Below, in pieces: positions 32,301 through 41,803 of a stretch of DNA of 64,000 nt (position 1 is the stretch's first letter; the number at the start of each line of letters is the position of its first letter). The stretch spans positions 307,644 through 371,643 of the forward strand of contig JABDRB010000013.1 of NCBI GenBank assembly GCA_013041925.1. The letters run 5' to 3'. The stretch comes from Akkermansiaceae bacterium. Lineage in GTDB: Bacteria; Verrucomicrobiota; Verrucomicrobiia; Verrucomicrobiales; Akkermansiaceae. The position numbers were made by a program, and so were the translations under genes. A model generated the notes under the pieces. The model was not told the DNA's origin. It saw nothing but the letters and a program-made list of their open reading frames with translations, and did no database searches.

Positions 32301-33505
32301 AGCTTGCCGCTACCTCCAAGAATGGCAGAACCGTCATCCGAATTAATCTTGATCACTTCAGCACCACCAATGGAAACGGTCACATTACCCATTTCGGTCG
32401 CCCCGGCATCGGTCAGCACATAGGTTCTGAGCGCATCGTCTGCTTCATCGTGGGTATAGAAATACCTGTCACTTCCGGTAATGGTAACATCACCAATACT
32501 CAACACGTCACCCGTGACTGGAATCACGGCGGGATTGGTATCTATCCGGCCACCGGGGCGACGATAGTCGTAAATGATTTCATCAACCTCCTCAAGCACA
32601 AGGCGGTCATTAGAGACAAACAGCACCCGGTTCACCTTGCCTTTAATCCCAGCTTCATGGCTCTTAAGATCCAAGGGCTTCGAATCCCCCGACGAATTCA
32701 ACCATATATATCGATAATCCCTTTCGCTCTCATTAGTGGGTAGCCGGCCAGCTCCACCTACATATTCAAATAAAACAGAACCATCACTTCCGTAAGCAAG
32801 CGCTTCGGCTTGTGGCCCCACTTGAGTATCATCAAAAACCACATCATCCACAGGGATCTCAGGATCATTGAACGTCTCTATCCGCTGCACCGCACCAGAG
32901 AAGGTGACTCGGTAAAAACGAACCGTCATCGTGTCATAACCTATCCCTCCTCTATCACCCTCAAACCTCTCCGTGGTCGCAATCACAAGGCTTCCCGAAG
33001 TTGTGGTGATTTTCGAAGTATCCAGCACCTCCTTACCCAAGACACTCAGATCGGTAACGACCACGGCACCGCTAGCATCGATACGGTAAAGTTTCAGATC
33101 CACATCAGGGCGGGTGGGATACGTGGCAAAATCCGCATAGCGGTTATTCCAAACAATCAGTTCGCTGTTGGTGACATAGAGAGGCGTAGCGAGTTCGGTA
33201 TTGGGAACCTCCGTGTATTCGCCGTCCTTGTTGCCCCATAGCAAGAGACCGCTGAGGTCAACCATGACACGTGATCCGTCATCACCAAACTTCGCCACAT
33301 TCAGGCTGTTACCAAATGGCGTGAATGAATCTGAGATGTTGACTTCATCATCGCGTAGGAACTGGATACGTTTATACTGCTCAACTTCCGGAACTGCAGG
33401 ATCTGCAGTCACTTGCGCTGACAGGCTCATTGCCAAAGAGGCAAGGGCCAGACATGTCCAGACCGAAAAAGCTACGAAGGATTTGAGAGGTGTATGATGT
33501 TTCAT
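29384..33505 (-). CDS. Large exported protein with C-type lectin, calcium-repeat and BACON-like domains
   Basis: A 1373-residue protein from the ATG at 33505, with a signal peptide ending near SLSAQV. The first ~500 residues are beta-rich with propeller-like repeats. A C-type lectin-like domain follows (about 560-680: RGGHLATITDD, NYWIGAQD, GESFGYTNWAVGQPDN). Then come about five thrombospondin-type-3 or EF-hand-like calcium repeats (DSDGDGLKDG, DTDGDGHTDSWEV, DSDADGLTDGEE, DSDDDGVDDGDE) near 685-805. A long beta-sandwich region (GKFSGRLYGYG and similar) leads to two C-terminal repeats resembling BACON domains (each ending REATIYIAGIEHQIEQ or REATITIAGKPHDVLQ). It is probably secreted or surface-bound and binds carbohydrate with calcium. 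No sorting motif is seen at the C-terminus. Confidence 0.8.
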   Translation of the reverse strand: MKHHTPLKSFVAFSVWTCLALASLAMSLSAQVTADPAVPEVEQYKRIQFLRDDEVNISDSFTPFGNSLNVAKFGDDGSRVMVDLSGLLLWGNKDGEYTEVPNTELATPLYVTNSELIVWNNRYADFATYPTRPDVDLKLYRIDASGAVVVTDLSVLGKEVLDTSKITTTSGSLVIATTERFEGDRGGIGYDTMTVRFYRVTFSGAVQRIETFNDPEIPVDDVVFDDTQVGPQAEALAYGSDGSVLFEYVGGAGRLPTNESERDYRYIWLNSSGDSKPLDLKSHEAGIKGKVNRVLFVSNDRLVLEEVDEIIYDYRRPGGRIDTNPAVIPVTGDVLSIGDVTITGSDRYFYTHDEADDALRTYVLTDAGATEMGNVTVSIGGAEVIKINSDDGSAILGGSGKLVWVFPNATGPTDPQKFIEIEYSEDASPMFVSEDECLLWDNARVELPRSGVRDQARIVHLVRDKVVQEVERTPLPTNGAYVLDSRHDVIDFKDENLRIYTADKTEPDNAMLRAYLILNSDDGDRLTPDEEDLLDTEPADPDTDKDGLTDGQEVNPYYLVKGTFTWGLAASDAESRGGHLATITDDPHAVLASPEYARVKSALENTKGKLGGNYWIGAQDALIDGTFQWVTGESFGYTNWAVGQPDNINNSDGIELLSDFTWNDAQQDEQKGYILELPATDPNNPDSDGDGLKDGSEVLTYFTDPTNDDTDGDGHTDSWEVTNGTNPLSASDPKFTDSDGDGLTDEEELVPPTGICATNPTNPDSDADGLTDGEERNTYGTNPCNPDSDDDGVDDGDEVTNGTDPLVDSFGGGTDVVIPDYTDAAVYGTYTGLVYEAGNVPVGIITLKVSKKGKFSGRLYGYGAAKSRMKGSFDPLGNYSGDQYNANGLVSNAVMRIKMGSYGYQRVGGTLKTRDDRLQFFNLTRAVYSKVAPTTLSGAYTFITPSAQTNLDTVPAGDGVAYGSVKSDGKVKLKGFSNAGNRYTYSGRVLEGDNLSLFIRPSSGRREFLAGMVKFADLSATDAFGTVRSVLTSAGSGSPYAAGFDESLPFEGSRYVKTGFVQIPADGFDATANNSIAVFTGEIFDGGTDDNYIFTWQSKGKMAAPKVPTYTTKAKMNNKTGMFSGRYVYMNPDLAFVPTKSTLRGVVLQKQDLVSGQAVTNQVTRRYTVIPNESGDVAPSVVVLPRKKKVEAGYITYRVDVSVGNDIPWEVVIPNEFNWVDSNITSGSGNGTVVIFLNENPEVFKPREATIYIAGIEHQIEQSYFGFGGSDGISISPRSKLVSVPYPETYTYEVEVNVPNGTSWRVKIPDSARGWVSADPLEGVNSGTVNITTGSYGPYPVFITGDFREATITIAGKPHDVLQWFVPAVVGGN

Positions 33506-33666
33506 TGAGATGGTGGAGATGGTGATCAATTTAAATTGAAAATGACAGAATGGGTTAGGGCGATAGTGAATTATTCGACTGAGGTAGCAAGGAAAAAGGC
33601 GTCAATTTGTCGATTTCCGTGGTCGAGAGATGCGACGTGCTGACCGGATCAGACTGGCCGGTGTTT

Positions 33667-36600
33667 TTACTCGGATATTTGGGCTTCTGGGCCGCGCAGG
33701 CTATAACGAAGGCGGAAATGCGCATTGGGCAGGGCCTCGAGCGTTCTGAGGCGGTAGGTGATCTTGTCCTCGGTGATGGCGTCGACGGCGACCGACAGGC
33801 CGGATCCTTGCCATGTTTGCGCCCCGGATTTACTGGCCACGTCGGTCCAGCTTGTCATGCCGTCCGAGCTTTGCTCGATGACAAAATCGATATCCTGAGG
33901 CACCTCCAGCGGCAAGGTGATCTGGATGGACCCGTCTGTCTGGGTGACGAGGGGTGTTTCGGCGTTGATGGCATTGGGATCTGTGCGCAGGGCGTGCTCC
34001 ACAAAGTTGGCTAGACCGTCGCCATCCTCATCCCCCTCAGGCAGCAATCCCAGCCCATGCTGCTCTGTAAAGACCAGGTAGGGAGAGGCGATGACGCCTG
34101 CCTCAAGAACGGGGTCGATGAGGAATTCACTGCTGCCTTTTGTGTGGTTCAGCCCGTGGATGGCAAGCACGTTCTCGCCGGCGACGAGGCTGGCCAGAGC
34201 GACACCCTCGCTGAGATCGATCTCATCGGCGATAACCACATCCGCGAACGACCTCTTAATCAAAGCCGTCGAATTCCAGGACAATAATCCTAGGGGAGCA
34301 TTGCGGCGGGCCACCTCAACACCATTGATATAAGCAACAAAGCCGTCGTTGTATTTCATTTTCAGCGTAAGCCCGCTGAGATAATCCATGGTGGGCAGGG
34401 AGAAAGGAATCCTGACGAAGGCAGAGGGGGATTTTTTCTTCATCACCGATTTCAAATCGCCACCTGGACCGATCCAGTTGACATAATCGGAGTTTTTGTT
34501 GAATCCCAGAGCCATCGCTGCGGTGGCCCAGGCGGCATCATCAAAGGCGGGGGCGACCCATGTCACGCCGAGGGTATCGTCGCGCGGAACCCACCAGCGG
34601 GCGGCTGATCCGGATGCAATCACTTGACGCGCTTCAAAGACCGACCTGGCGTCGATCCTCTTAAATGTGCGGATCTCGCCATCGGAGCTTTCCAAGGTCA
34701 CAACATTCGGCTCGGAGTCCGCGAAGGTAATGGTCGGGATCGATGCCGTGGGGTTGGCGATGACCGCCGTGCCGGAAACAACCAACCACTCAGTGACCGG
34801 AGAGGACTCAACAGGCACGTTATCATCGATGGCCCGCCCACTAAGAACTCCGGTTTTTGAGTAAAACTCATCGGGCGAGGAAATCGTGATCGCCGGGCCA
34901 CGATTCGGAAAGATCTGGGCGTCGCTGGCCTCCTCAACCGAAACCTGCACATCATCCGAGCTCAACAAACCTTCCGTATCCCCCGTGATGCGCACAGTGT
35001 AGAGGCCCGGCTCGCTGAACTGGGCCCGGGTGGTCAATGCATCAGCGGCATCAAAACTGACAACTCCGCCAGATGGCCCCGACACCTGCGACCATGTGCT
35101 GGTATAATTGGAGCCGACCACGGAGGCTCTGAGCACGAGGCCATTTCCGGAGAGGATACTGACGGCATCGGGCACAGGATCGACAACATCAACGATCAGG
35201 CCACCCAGCCCAGCGACATCGCCTGTCAGTCCGTATTCGCCGAGGCTTCCATAATCGTTAAAGCCGGAAGCATCGGGAGATCCGTCTGCGACCCCCTCAA
35301 CGTGGAAATGATACGTTCCTGGGTCTAGCGTTCCTGTAATGGTGGCGTCGTAGCCGGGCTCTTCACTCTGGAGCACGATGTTACCGGCATCATCATACAA
35401 CGTCGCCTGGATATTCATATTGATGAACGCGGTGGTGTTCAACGCGGAAAGCGTCGTTGCCCCGCCACTGGTCTGAAAGCTAAACACATCCACGTCCTCG
35501 GTCGTGCTGATCACGCCGGTCACATTGACACTATCCCCAGCAGCGTCTTCACCCAGCGTATAGCCGTCCGCATTGCTGTCACCATAATCATCCTCACGGT
35601 AGCCAAAGCCATTGGTAGACAAACTGCTGATCATCGCCAAGTCGTCCTCGGTGTTGGTGCTTTTGGTGTAATCCCCGATACTCCAAGCCACCACAGAGAG
35701 CCCGAACGGAGCCCCCATGATGGGCCCCCAGGTGCCATTCCCTGAGTGGTATTCTTCAGACCCGTAGCCATCGTGGCGCAATCCGAATGTGTGTCCAACT
35801 TCATGGGAAATCGTCATCCCTGCAGCACCGAGGCCCAGATTGAAGCACCAGCATGGATCGACGGATCCATCATAAAACGAATTCAGGTAAGCCACGCCGC
35901 CCGCACTAGGTGCAGCATCAACTGTGGGGGTGACAATCACATGCATTTTACGATTCTGAGGGGCGTCGTCGAAGACGTCCCGATCCGTCGTCACATTGAT
36001 GTCGAATGGTCGCATGTCTTCTGCCACTTCTTCCCAGATGGATCGGATTTCTTCTTCTGTGTGGCCTGATTCCTCAGCATTGATGGTTCCTCCGTTGACC
36101 CATCTTGTCCCTGACACAACCTCACCGTCGAAATCAATATAAATGACCGCCTCCGCCGATGAGCGACTGTTGAGCAATGGAATAATCGCAGAACTTCCAG
36201 CAGGGGTAAAAGGAGCATCACTTACAGGCATTCCTACACTCTCATTGGTCACACCACTCGCACAAATATAACGCTGGAACGGGATCTCCTGGAGAAACCA
36301 CTGGTCATCACGCCCCGTGAATTTGTACACCTGATTCCCATCCGCGTTGGTCAGAACAACGTCCCCCATCACGCCCCCCTGCGTATCTTCCAACCAGTAA
36401 ACGCTGCCCTCACGCCCCAGAAGGTTCATGGTGATCGCCTTGCGACCTTCCGCAAACTCCTTGGTTACTGAGACCACTCCGCGTAATTTTAAATCTTCAC
36501 CCAAACTCAATGCAAGCTCATCACCCGCTTGGGTGGCACGCATCTCAGCGGAACTAATCAACGTGACTTGCTTCGCAGCTGCCAGTTGATCGGCTTCATG

Positions 36601-36798
36601 TGTGTGTCCACATGCCGGGCCGCAGGTTTTGTCTGCAGAGCGGCTATCGCGCTCGCCCGACGGATCAGATGCCAACGGCTCTGCCTTACTCCCATTCCAA
36701 TAACATAGGGCGCTCAACGCCCCACAAAGAACCAATAAGCCCAAGGCCCAAACCCGCAATCCCACACACTTTTCTTTGACACTCATTCGTATATTCAT
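33667..36798 (-). CDS. Large exported metzincin-type zinc metalloprotease
   Basis: A 1043-residue protein with an N-terminal hydrophobic signal (about 15-35). A TTG six bases upstream and an ATG at 36786 are alternative starts. The protease centre is SHEVGHTFGLRHDGYG near residue 332, the HExxHxxGxxHD signature of metzincins, followed by PIMGAPFG as the Met-turn. Upstream of it, AVIYIDFDGE and SIWEEVAEDMRPFDINVTTD match family members of this type. Next comes a pre-peptidase C-terminal (PPC) domain at about 425-505 (DVDVFSFQTSGG, ILDPGTYHFHVEG-like), then Ig/PKD-like modules and a beta-rich C-terminus. It is presumably secreted to digest extracellular protein or glycoprotein. Its neighbour in the same direction is the lectin-domain protein, 160 bases on. 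Confidence 0.85.
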   Translation of the reverse strand: MNIRMSVKEKCVGLRVWALGLLVLCGALSALCYWNGSKAEPLASDPSGERDSRSADKTCGPACGHTHEADQLAAAKQVTLISSAEMRATQAGDELALSLGEDLKLRGVVSVTKEFAEGRKAITMNLLGREGSVYWLEDTQGGVMGDVVLTNADGNQVYKFTGRDDQWFLQEIPFQRYICASGVTNESVGMPVSDAPFTPAGSSAIIPLLNSRSSAEAVIYIDFDGEVVSGTRWVNGGTINAEESGHTEEEIRSIWEEVAEDMRPFDINVTTDRDVFDDAPQNRKMHVIVTPTVDAAPSAGGVAYLNSFYDGSVDPCWCFNLGLGAAGMTISHEVGHTFGLRHDGYGSEEYHSGNGTWGPIMGAPFGLSVVAWSIGDYTKSTNTEDDLAMISSLSTNGFGYREDDYGDSNADGYTLGEDAAGDSVNVTGVISTTEDVDVFSFQTSGGATTLSALNTTAFINMNIQATLYDDAGNIVLQSEEPGYDATITGTLDPGTYHFHVEGVADGSPDASGFNDYGSLGEYGLTGDVAGLGGLIVDVVDPVPDAVSILSGNGLVLRASVVGSNYTSTWSQVSGPSGGVVSFDAADALTTRAQFSEPGLYTVRITGDTEGLLSSDDVQVSVEEASDAQIFPNRGPAITISSPDEFYSKTGVLSGRAIDDNVPVESSPVTEWLVVSGTAVIANPTASIPTITFADSEPNVVTLESSDGEIRTFKRIDARSVFEARQVIASGSAARWWVPRDDTLGVTWVAPAFDDAAWATAAMALGFNKNSDYVNWIGPGGDLKSVMKKKSPSAFVRIPFSLPTMDYLSGLTLKMKYNDGFVAYINGVEVARRNAPLGLLSWNSTALIKRSFADVVIADEIDLSEGVALASLVAGENVLAIHGLNHTKGSSEFLIDPVLEAGVIASPYLVFTEQHGLGLLPEGDEDGDGLANFVEHALRTDPNAINAETPLVTQTDGSIQITLPLEVPQDIDFVIEQSSDGMTSWTDVASKSGAQTWQGSGLSVAVDAITEDKITYRLRTLEALPNAHFRLRYSLRGPEAQISE

Positions 36799-36969
36799 AT
36801 TCAAACGTAGATTGCATCCAAGATCTATCCTCCCGCCGCCAAGTCAACATCCAATTTCCAAAAAGCATGCCCAACTAGGCCGACAACTTGCGCTCACCCC
36901 CTCAATTTCATGAGGGAACGACCCCGTCGCAGCCCAACCTGAACCGAAAGCCATGACGCCACCCGCCCG

Positions 36970-38328
36970 CTAACGTCCAATGGTCAACCCCGCAAGCAAA
37001 AGCTCCGCATTGGTCCCTGTTTTGGACAGGTTTTTGAGCAAGGTTTCGATCGATTCCCCAACCGGAAGGGACGCGAGTTGGCGGCGAATTTCGAGCACCT
37101 TGGCCATCTCATCAGGGTGGTAAAGGCGGTCGTCATTCCGGGTGCCACTCTGCGGGATGTGAATGGCGGGGTAGATCCGTTGCTCGGCGAGCTCACGATC
37201 GAGACGGACCTCCATGTTGCCGGTGCCTTTGAATTCCTCAAAAATGACGTCGTCCATCCTGCTTTCTGTCTCCACCAGCGCGGTGGCCAAGACCGTCAGG
37301 CTGCCACCTTCTTCGCAATTCCGTGCGGCACCAAAAAACTTACGGCTTTGCTGGAGTGCTACCGGGCTGAGGCCTCCGGATCCGATCGGGCCGCCGCCAC
37401 GTTGTGAATTATTGTGTCCGCGGGCGAGACGGGTCAGGCTATCGAGAAGAAGCACCACATCCTTGCCGAGTTCGACGAGTCGCTTGGCGCGCTCCATCAC
37501 GAGATCAGACACCTGTGCGTGACGCTTCGCGGGCTCGTCAAACGTTGAACTAAAGACTTCGGCATCGACGGTTTCCTCGAAATCCGTGACTTCCTCAGGC
37601 CGCTCATCAAGCAGCAGGATAATGAGCTCCACCTCAGGGTGGTTGAGCTGGATGGATTTAGCAATTTGCTTGAGCATGATCGTTTTTCCTCCCCGAGGAG
37701 GAGCCACAATCAGACCCCGCTGACCCTTACCCAAGGGTGCCACAAGATCCAGAACACGAGGAGACATCCCAGTTTCCTTATTCTCAAGAATGATCCGGTG
37801 ATCCGGAAACATCGCAGTGAGCTGGTCAAAACTTTTCGGCTGCTGGTAATCGGCCACAGGCATGCCCTCGACCTCTAAAACCTCACTCGCTGAAATGTAT
37901 TTATCCCTCCCCTTGGGCCCCCGGAGGCGGACTTTCACCTTCTGCCCGACCACAAGACCGTGCTCGCGGATGAGGTGACCACTCATGTAGAGGTCATCAG
38001 GGGACGTTTTAAAACTCTTGGCGGGATCACGAAGCATCGCGTAATTATCCTTCGCCTGCTCCATGACACCTTCCCCTTCAATCTCAACACCTTCTTGGGC
38101 ATAATACGACACCAGATTAAACACCAATTGACTCTTGGATGCCTTAGCGGGGATTTTTACGGGAAGCGCCTCAAGCAAGGCATAGACCTCCGAAAGAGGC
38201 TTGAGACGTAACTCGTTGATAAAGACGGACTCGGGGAGCGGAGGACGGACGACAGGTGCGGCAACTTCTTGCGGTGACTCGCTCGGAGTGTCTGGAGTGA
38301 CCTCGTTCGTTTGAATTTCTTCGTTCAT
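36970..38328 (-). CDS. rho: Transcription termination factor Rho
   Basis: A hexameric RNA helicase that ends transcription. The ATG at 38328 gives 452 residues. The reading frame is open to 38460 but that extension is Pro/Ser/Leu-rich, unlike Rho. A short acidic N-terminal extension precedes the helix-rich Rho_N domain, then an OB-fold RNA-binding domain (about 95-160). The ATPase core has Walker A APPRGGKTIML, Walker B VVLLLDSLTRLAR, LLLDERPEEVTDF, the Q-loop region and GGSLTVLATALVETESRMDDVIFEEFKGTGNMEV-type conserved blocks. It follows coaE by 90 bases on the same strand. Confidence 0.96.
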   Translation of the reverse strand: MNEEIQTNEVTPDTPSESPQEVAAPVVRPPLPESVFINELRLKPLSEVYALLEALPVKIPAKASKSQLVFNLVSYYAQEGVEIEGEGVMEQAKDNYAMLRDPAKSFKTSPDDLYMSGHLIREHGLVVGQKVKVRLRGPKGRDKYISASEVLEVEGMPVADYQQPKSFDQLTAMFPDHRIILENKETGMSPRVLDLVAPLGKGQRGLIVAPPRGGKTIMLKQIAKSIQLNHPEVELIILLLDERPEEVTDFEETVDAEVFSSTFDEPAKRHAQVSDLVMERAKRLVELGKDVVLLLDSLTRLARGHNNSQRGGGPIGSGGLSPVALQQSRKFFGAARNCEEGGSLTVLATALVETESRMDDVIFEEFKGTGNMEVRLDRELAEQRIYPAIHIPQSGTRNDDRLYHPDEMAKVLEIRRQLASLPVGESIETLLKNLSKTGTNAELLLAGLTIGR

Positions 38329-38417
38329 GGGGAAAAGGGTGATGAGGGGGAATAGTGAGGGAGATAAAAAGAGGGAGGGGCTGAGCTTGCTAGGACAGTG
38401 CCCCAGTGAAAGGTCCG

Positions 38418-39041
38418 TTACGAGGGATGGATGCCCAGTGACTGGATCCACCGGCGGCACTGGGCACGCAGTATTTCCACAGGGCCTTCATTCCAGAAAA
38501 TCACATCAGCCAGCGCGAGCTTAGCATCGATGTGCATCTGAGATGACAGCATGGCATCCACCGTGTCGTCATCCCATGCGTTGCGCTTTTTGAGTCTGTC
38601 AACTTGGGTTTTTCTACTGGTAGCTACCAGCAGGTTGGCCGACTGACCTATATCAAATCCAATCTCAAAGAGGAGAGGGACATCCGCAACGAACAGGCGA
38701 GACGACGGGTTTTTAGCTGATTTTGACAATAATGCAAGACATTCCTTGATGACTCGAGGGTGAAACACCTGCTCCAAAAAGGATTTGGCGGACGGATCGG
38801 CACAAACGCATTGACGCAGGTAGGCTTTATCGATGCCTCCGCAGGGAAGCATCAGCCCACCCCCGAAATACGTTTTCAGCTCACCGACCACACTCGTTTT
38901 TTCATACAGCCCCTTCACACAGGCATCCGCATCAAACAAGACAAGCTCGGGGTGTTCTTGCCGGATCAGCCGGCAACAGGTTGACTTCCCCGTGGCGATA
39001 CCGCCAGTGAGGCCGATGATATGGAGTTGATGAGGCATCAT
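38418..39041 (-). CDS. coaE: Dephospho-CoA kinase
   Basis: It carries out the last step of coenzyme A synthesis, phosphorylating dephospho-CoA with ATP. At 207 residues it has the usual length. The P-loop is GLTGGIATGKST near residue 14, followed by FDADACVKGLY (the substrate-binding Asp-x-Asp pair). FHPRVIKE, VADVPLLFEIG and the KKRNAWDDD lid region complete the family pattern. Two adjacent ATGs (39041, 39038) and an in-frame TTG (39050) are possible starts. It is separated from the secretin gene by a terminator and precedes rho. Confidence 0.93.
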   Translation of the reverse strand: MMPHQLHIIGLTGGIATGKSTCCRLIRQEHPELVLFDADACVKGLYEKTSVVGELKTYFGGGLMLPCGGIDKAYLRQCVCADPSAKSFLEQVFHPRVIKECLALLSKSAKNPSSRLFVADVPLLFEIGFDIGQSANLLVATSRKTQVDRLKKRNAWDDDTVDAMLSSQMHIDAKLALADVIFWNEGPVEILRAQCRRWIQSLGIHPS

Positions 39042-39110
39042 GCGCTGCAAGCATCTCTACGAACCGAGCTTAGCACAAGCCGGAAGCTCACGCATAGACC
39101 CATCTGAGAG

Positions 39111-39145
39111 AAAAAACCCCAGCTACGTCAACGCAGCTGGGGTTT
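39111..39145 (-). terminator. Rho-independent terminator of the secretin operon
   Basis: An 11-bp perfect stem (39114-39124 with 39135-39145) with a 10-base loop. On the minus strand the stem runs straight into a T-run. It lies 28 bases after the secretin stop and separates this operon from coaE-rho. On the plus strand no T-run follows. Confidence 0.85.
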
Positions 39146-39172
39146 GGTAAGTCGTTTCACAAGAGGGTCACC

Positions 39173-41803
39173 CTATCTACCAGGGAGCCCTGGGAGAGGA
39201 TTCTGACCATCAAGGGGCGACATCGAAGTAGGGATAGCAAGGCTAGGAGCGCCCATGACACCTCCGCCGCCGCCAGGAGGATTGATCCGAGCTCCGGCCG
39301 CATCAATGATCTCAGCGGTCACAAAGATGACGAGGTTACTCTTGATCCGGTTTTCTGCTTTTGTTTGGAACAGACGACCAATCAGGGGCAGATCACCGAG
39401 GATGGGAACCTTATCCTGCACGTTCTGCACATCCTCACGCATCAGTCCACCTACCGCAACCGTGTAACCATCATAGATCGTCAACGCGGTGTTCACGCGG
39501 CGAGTCGAGAAAACAGGCATCTCGATCCGGTTTTCCGTGATCGTCACCTGAATCGGGTTACCCAGTGCGTCAGCGGCTGGAGCTTGAATCGGCGATCCGT
39601 AGTTGATAAACCCTTCAAACTCAACCAGCTCGGGAGCGAAGCGAAGGTCGATGGTGTAGTTGTTTTCACCGATGGTAGGCTCAATTTCGAGGGTCACACC
39701 CGTATTGCGCGTTTCGAATGCCGTGGGCGTGGCCGGTGTCACGGGGAAACCAACAGCATTACCACCACCACCTTGGTTGTTTTGGTTGTTTCCTCCTCCC
39801 GTGCTACTTGGCAGTTCTGGTGGTTCATACTCGGTCGGGTAAATAAACTCGCGGATCACCTCAATGGTTGCCTTCTCACCACTGCGGGCAAGAACGCTCG
39901 GTGCCGTCATCAGATCAGTCCCCTTCTTCTGGGCAAGGCCACGCATGACCATCTGAACTTGCCCCTCGGAGAACAATCCCGTGAGCGAGAGAATACCGGG
40001 AGCCACGTTGCCTTTTTGGGCGGTCCGGTTCGGGTTATTGAGAATGGCATCGATGCTGTTGCGTGTCGTTGAAAAATCACCACTCCGGATAGCTGCCGTT
40101 GAAATATTCGAAACGTTGATCGTATCAGCGACTCCTGAGTTCGGGAAGTCTGCGCCAAGCCGTGGGGTTCCGTTACCAACCGTGCCACCCCCGATGAAGG
40201 TGTCGCTTCCGATGCCAAAGGGTGAAATAATCCAATCAAATCCAAGTTCATCCGTATTCTCTTGGGAGATTTCGATAAACTTGGTCATGATCCTTACCTG
40301 ACGCGGACCCTTGCCACGAATGGCTTCGATGATGGATTCAATGACATCCAAGTTCGCTAAGGTGTTGTGCACGACCAGCGTGCTCGTTGCCGCAATGTAA
40401 TTCGCAAAGGCTTTCTCAGGAAAATTGACGCCATTGTTCAGCAGCAACTCTTGGGCACCAGCGCGCGCCGTCAACAGCTCCCGCCCTGATCCGCCCCCAC
40501 CACCGAATGGGTCGTCATCCTGACCACCACTATCCTTGCTGTCTTGCTCAAGCTTGGCAATAAAGTCAGGTGGCACAATGAAGGTGCGAGTGTAGAGGTC
40601 GTTGACTTCCAGTGACTCGAGAGGCAGAAGAATCACGGAGTGCTCGTCGAGCTTGAAGCGGAGACGGGTCTTGTCGCAGATATACTGAAGCACAGTGCCC
40701 AGTGGCACGTTGCGCAGCTTCAGTTCATCGATACGCACGGTGCCGATATCAGCAGCCGGCGTGTCCGCATCGGGGTCAAGTTCAGCATCACCATCGGCAC
40801 CGGCGCCCATGACACTCGGTTTACGGATGATAAAGTTCAATCCCTTACGCGAATCAACAACTTCAGAATCAATCTCGCGGGCACGGAGGCGCAGGAAATC
40901 GAGCGCTTCCTCAACGGTAGTGTTGTCAAAATCAACCAACGGTATAATGATGTTGTTGAGTTTTTGCTGCAAATACTGGACACCCGTGGTCGGCCCGCTT
41001 TGTGAGTCGGTCGGACGCATGTTGGGGATCTCGGGAGGCACCGCCATTTCCCATGCTTTGTCGACTTCCTTGAGAAGTTCAGCCCGTGTATGATCATAAG
41101 CCGTGCGGTAGTAATCGGACTTGGTCGCGGCTACTTTTTCGAGCCAGCGACGGGCGGCTTTGTTATACGGGTCAATCTGGATGACTTTCTTAAACTCGGT
41201 ATCGGCCTCGTCGTATTTCCCGAGATTGTAATACCCTTCTCCCATATAAAGGTGCTTGCGAACGCGATCCACATTCTGGGTATGTGCGTAGGTCAATGCT
41301 GGATTGTTGCGGATCGGGTCGTCGAGATACTCGAGTTGCTTTTTGGCGGCAAAGTTAGCGGGATCGCGGCGCAACACGGACTCAAGCAGGGTGCGGGCTT
41401 CTGCAAACTTACCGACCCGACGGTATTTCTGCGCGAGTGCCACGGAGGCATCCCCCAAGTGACCCGTGTATGAGTGACGGCGGTCAGCAAGCGCTGGCCC
41501 AGGAGGCACCAAACTAATCGCAATCGTATACTGCTTCACCGCTTCTTCAAAGTCCTTCTTGGCAAAGGCCGCACGACCAAGCACAAGCGCCTTGTCGGCT
41601 TCGACAACGAGAGCCGCCCTGCGAGCGATTTCTTTTTGGGCGATGCTTGAAGTTGCGCCATAATTCCCGCCAGTGCTTGCGTCGGCATGAGCAACGTTAA
41701 CGGCAACAGGCATAGCTGCTGCCAAAGCCATCAGAGCAACCGCTTTACGGCTGACTGGACGGCTGTTGCCGATCATAGGTGGGTGCATAGGTGTAGTTTG
41801 CAT
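39173..41803 (-). CDS. Type IV pilus / type II secretion-like secretin (Amuc_1098-like)
   Basis: An 876-residue outer-membrane secretin. The signal sequence is AVALMALAAAMPVAVNVAHA. Residues about 55-240 contain TPR-like repeats (KDFEEAVKQYTIAI, GKYDEADTEFKKVIQIDPYNKAARRW is the clearest pair). N-domains follow (NIIIPLVDFDNTTVEEALDFL, LKLRNVPLGTVLQYIC). The C-terminal secretin domain (about 600-820) carries LSLTGLFSEGQVQMVMRGL and the signature VPILGDLPLIGRLF. The end is Gly/Pro-rich. A TPR domain fused in front of a secretin, and its place at the end of this operon, match Akkermansia Amuc_1098. It would form the gated pore for a pilus-like or secretion machine. The ATG is at 41803. Confidence 0.9.
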   Translation of the reverse strand: MQTTPMHPPMIGNSRPVSRKAVALMALAAAMPVAVNVAHADASTGGNYGATSSIAQKEIARRAALVVEADKALVLGRAAFAKKDFEEAVKQYTIAISLVPPGPALADRRHSYTGHLGDASVALAQKYRRVGKFAEARTLLESVLRRDPANFAAKKQLEYLDDPIRNNPALTYAHTQNVDRVRKHLYMGEGYYNLGKYDEADTEFKKVIQIDPYNKAARRWLEKVAATKSDYYRTAYDHTRAELLKEVDKAWEMAVPPEIPNMRPTDSQSGPTTGVQYLQQKLNNIIIPLVDFDNTTVEEALDFLRLRAREIDSEVVDSRKGLNFIIRKPSVMGAGADGDAELDPDADTPAADIGTVRIDELKLRNVPLGTVLQYICDKTRLRFKLDEHSVILLPLESLEVNDLYTRTFIVPPDFIAKLEQDSKDSGGQDDDPFGGGGGSGRELLTARAGAQELLLNNGVNFPEKAFANYIAATSTLVVHNTLANLDVIESIIEAIRGKGPRQVRIMTKFIEISQENTDELGFDWIISPFGIGSDTFIGGGTVGNGTPRLGADFPNSGVADTINVSNISTAAIRSGDFSTTRNSIDAILNNPNRTAQKGNVAPGILSLTGLFSEGQVQMVMRGLAQKKGTDLMTAPSVLARSGEKATIEVIREFIYPTEYEPPELPSSTGGGNNQNNQGGGGNAVGFPVTPATPTAFETRNTGVTLEIEPTIGENNYTIDLRFAPELVEFEGFINYGSPIQAPAADALGNPIQVTITENRIEMPVFSTRRVNTALTIYDGYTVAVGGLMREDVQNVQDKVPILGDLPLIGRLFQTKAENRIKSNLVIFVTAEIIDAAGARINPPGGGGGVMGAPSLAIPTSMSPLDGQNPLPGLPGR

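Noticed and set aside
36907..36924. CCCTCA/TGAGGG hairpin after rho as a terminator
   Set aside because: Six-base stem with no T-run on either side; too weak to call.
38329..38460. N-terminal extension of Rho reaching into coaE
   Set aside because: The extra 44 residues are Pro/Ser/Leu-rich, unlike Rho, and overlap coaE; the ATG at 38328 gives a normal Rho.
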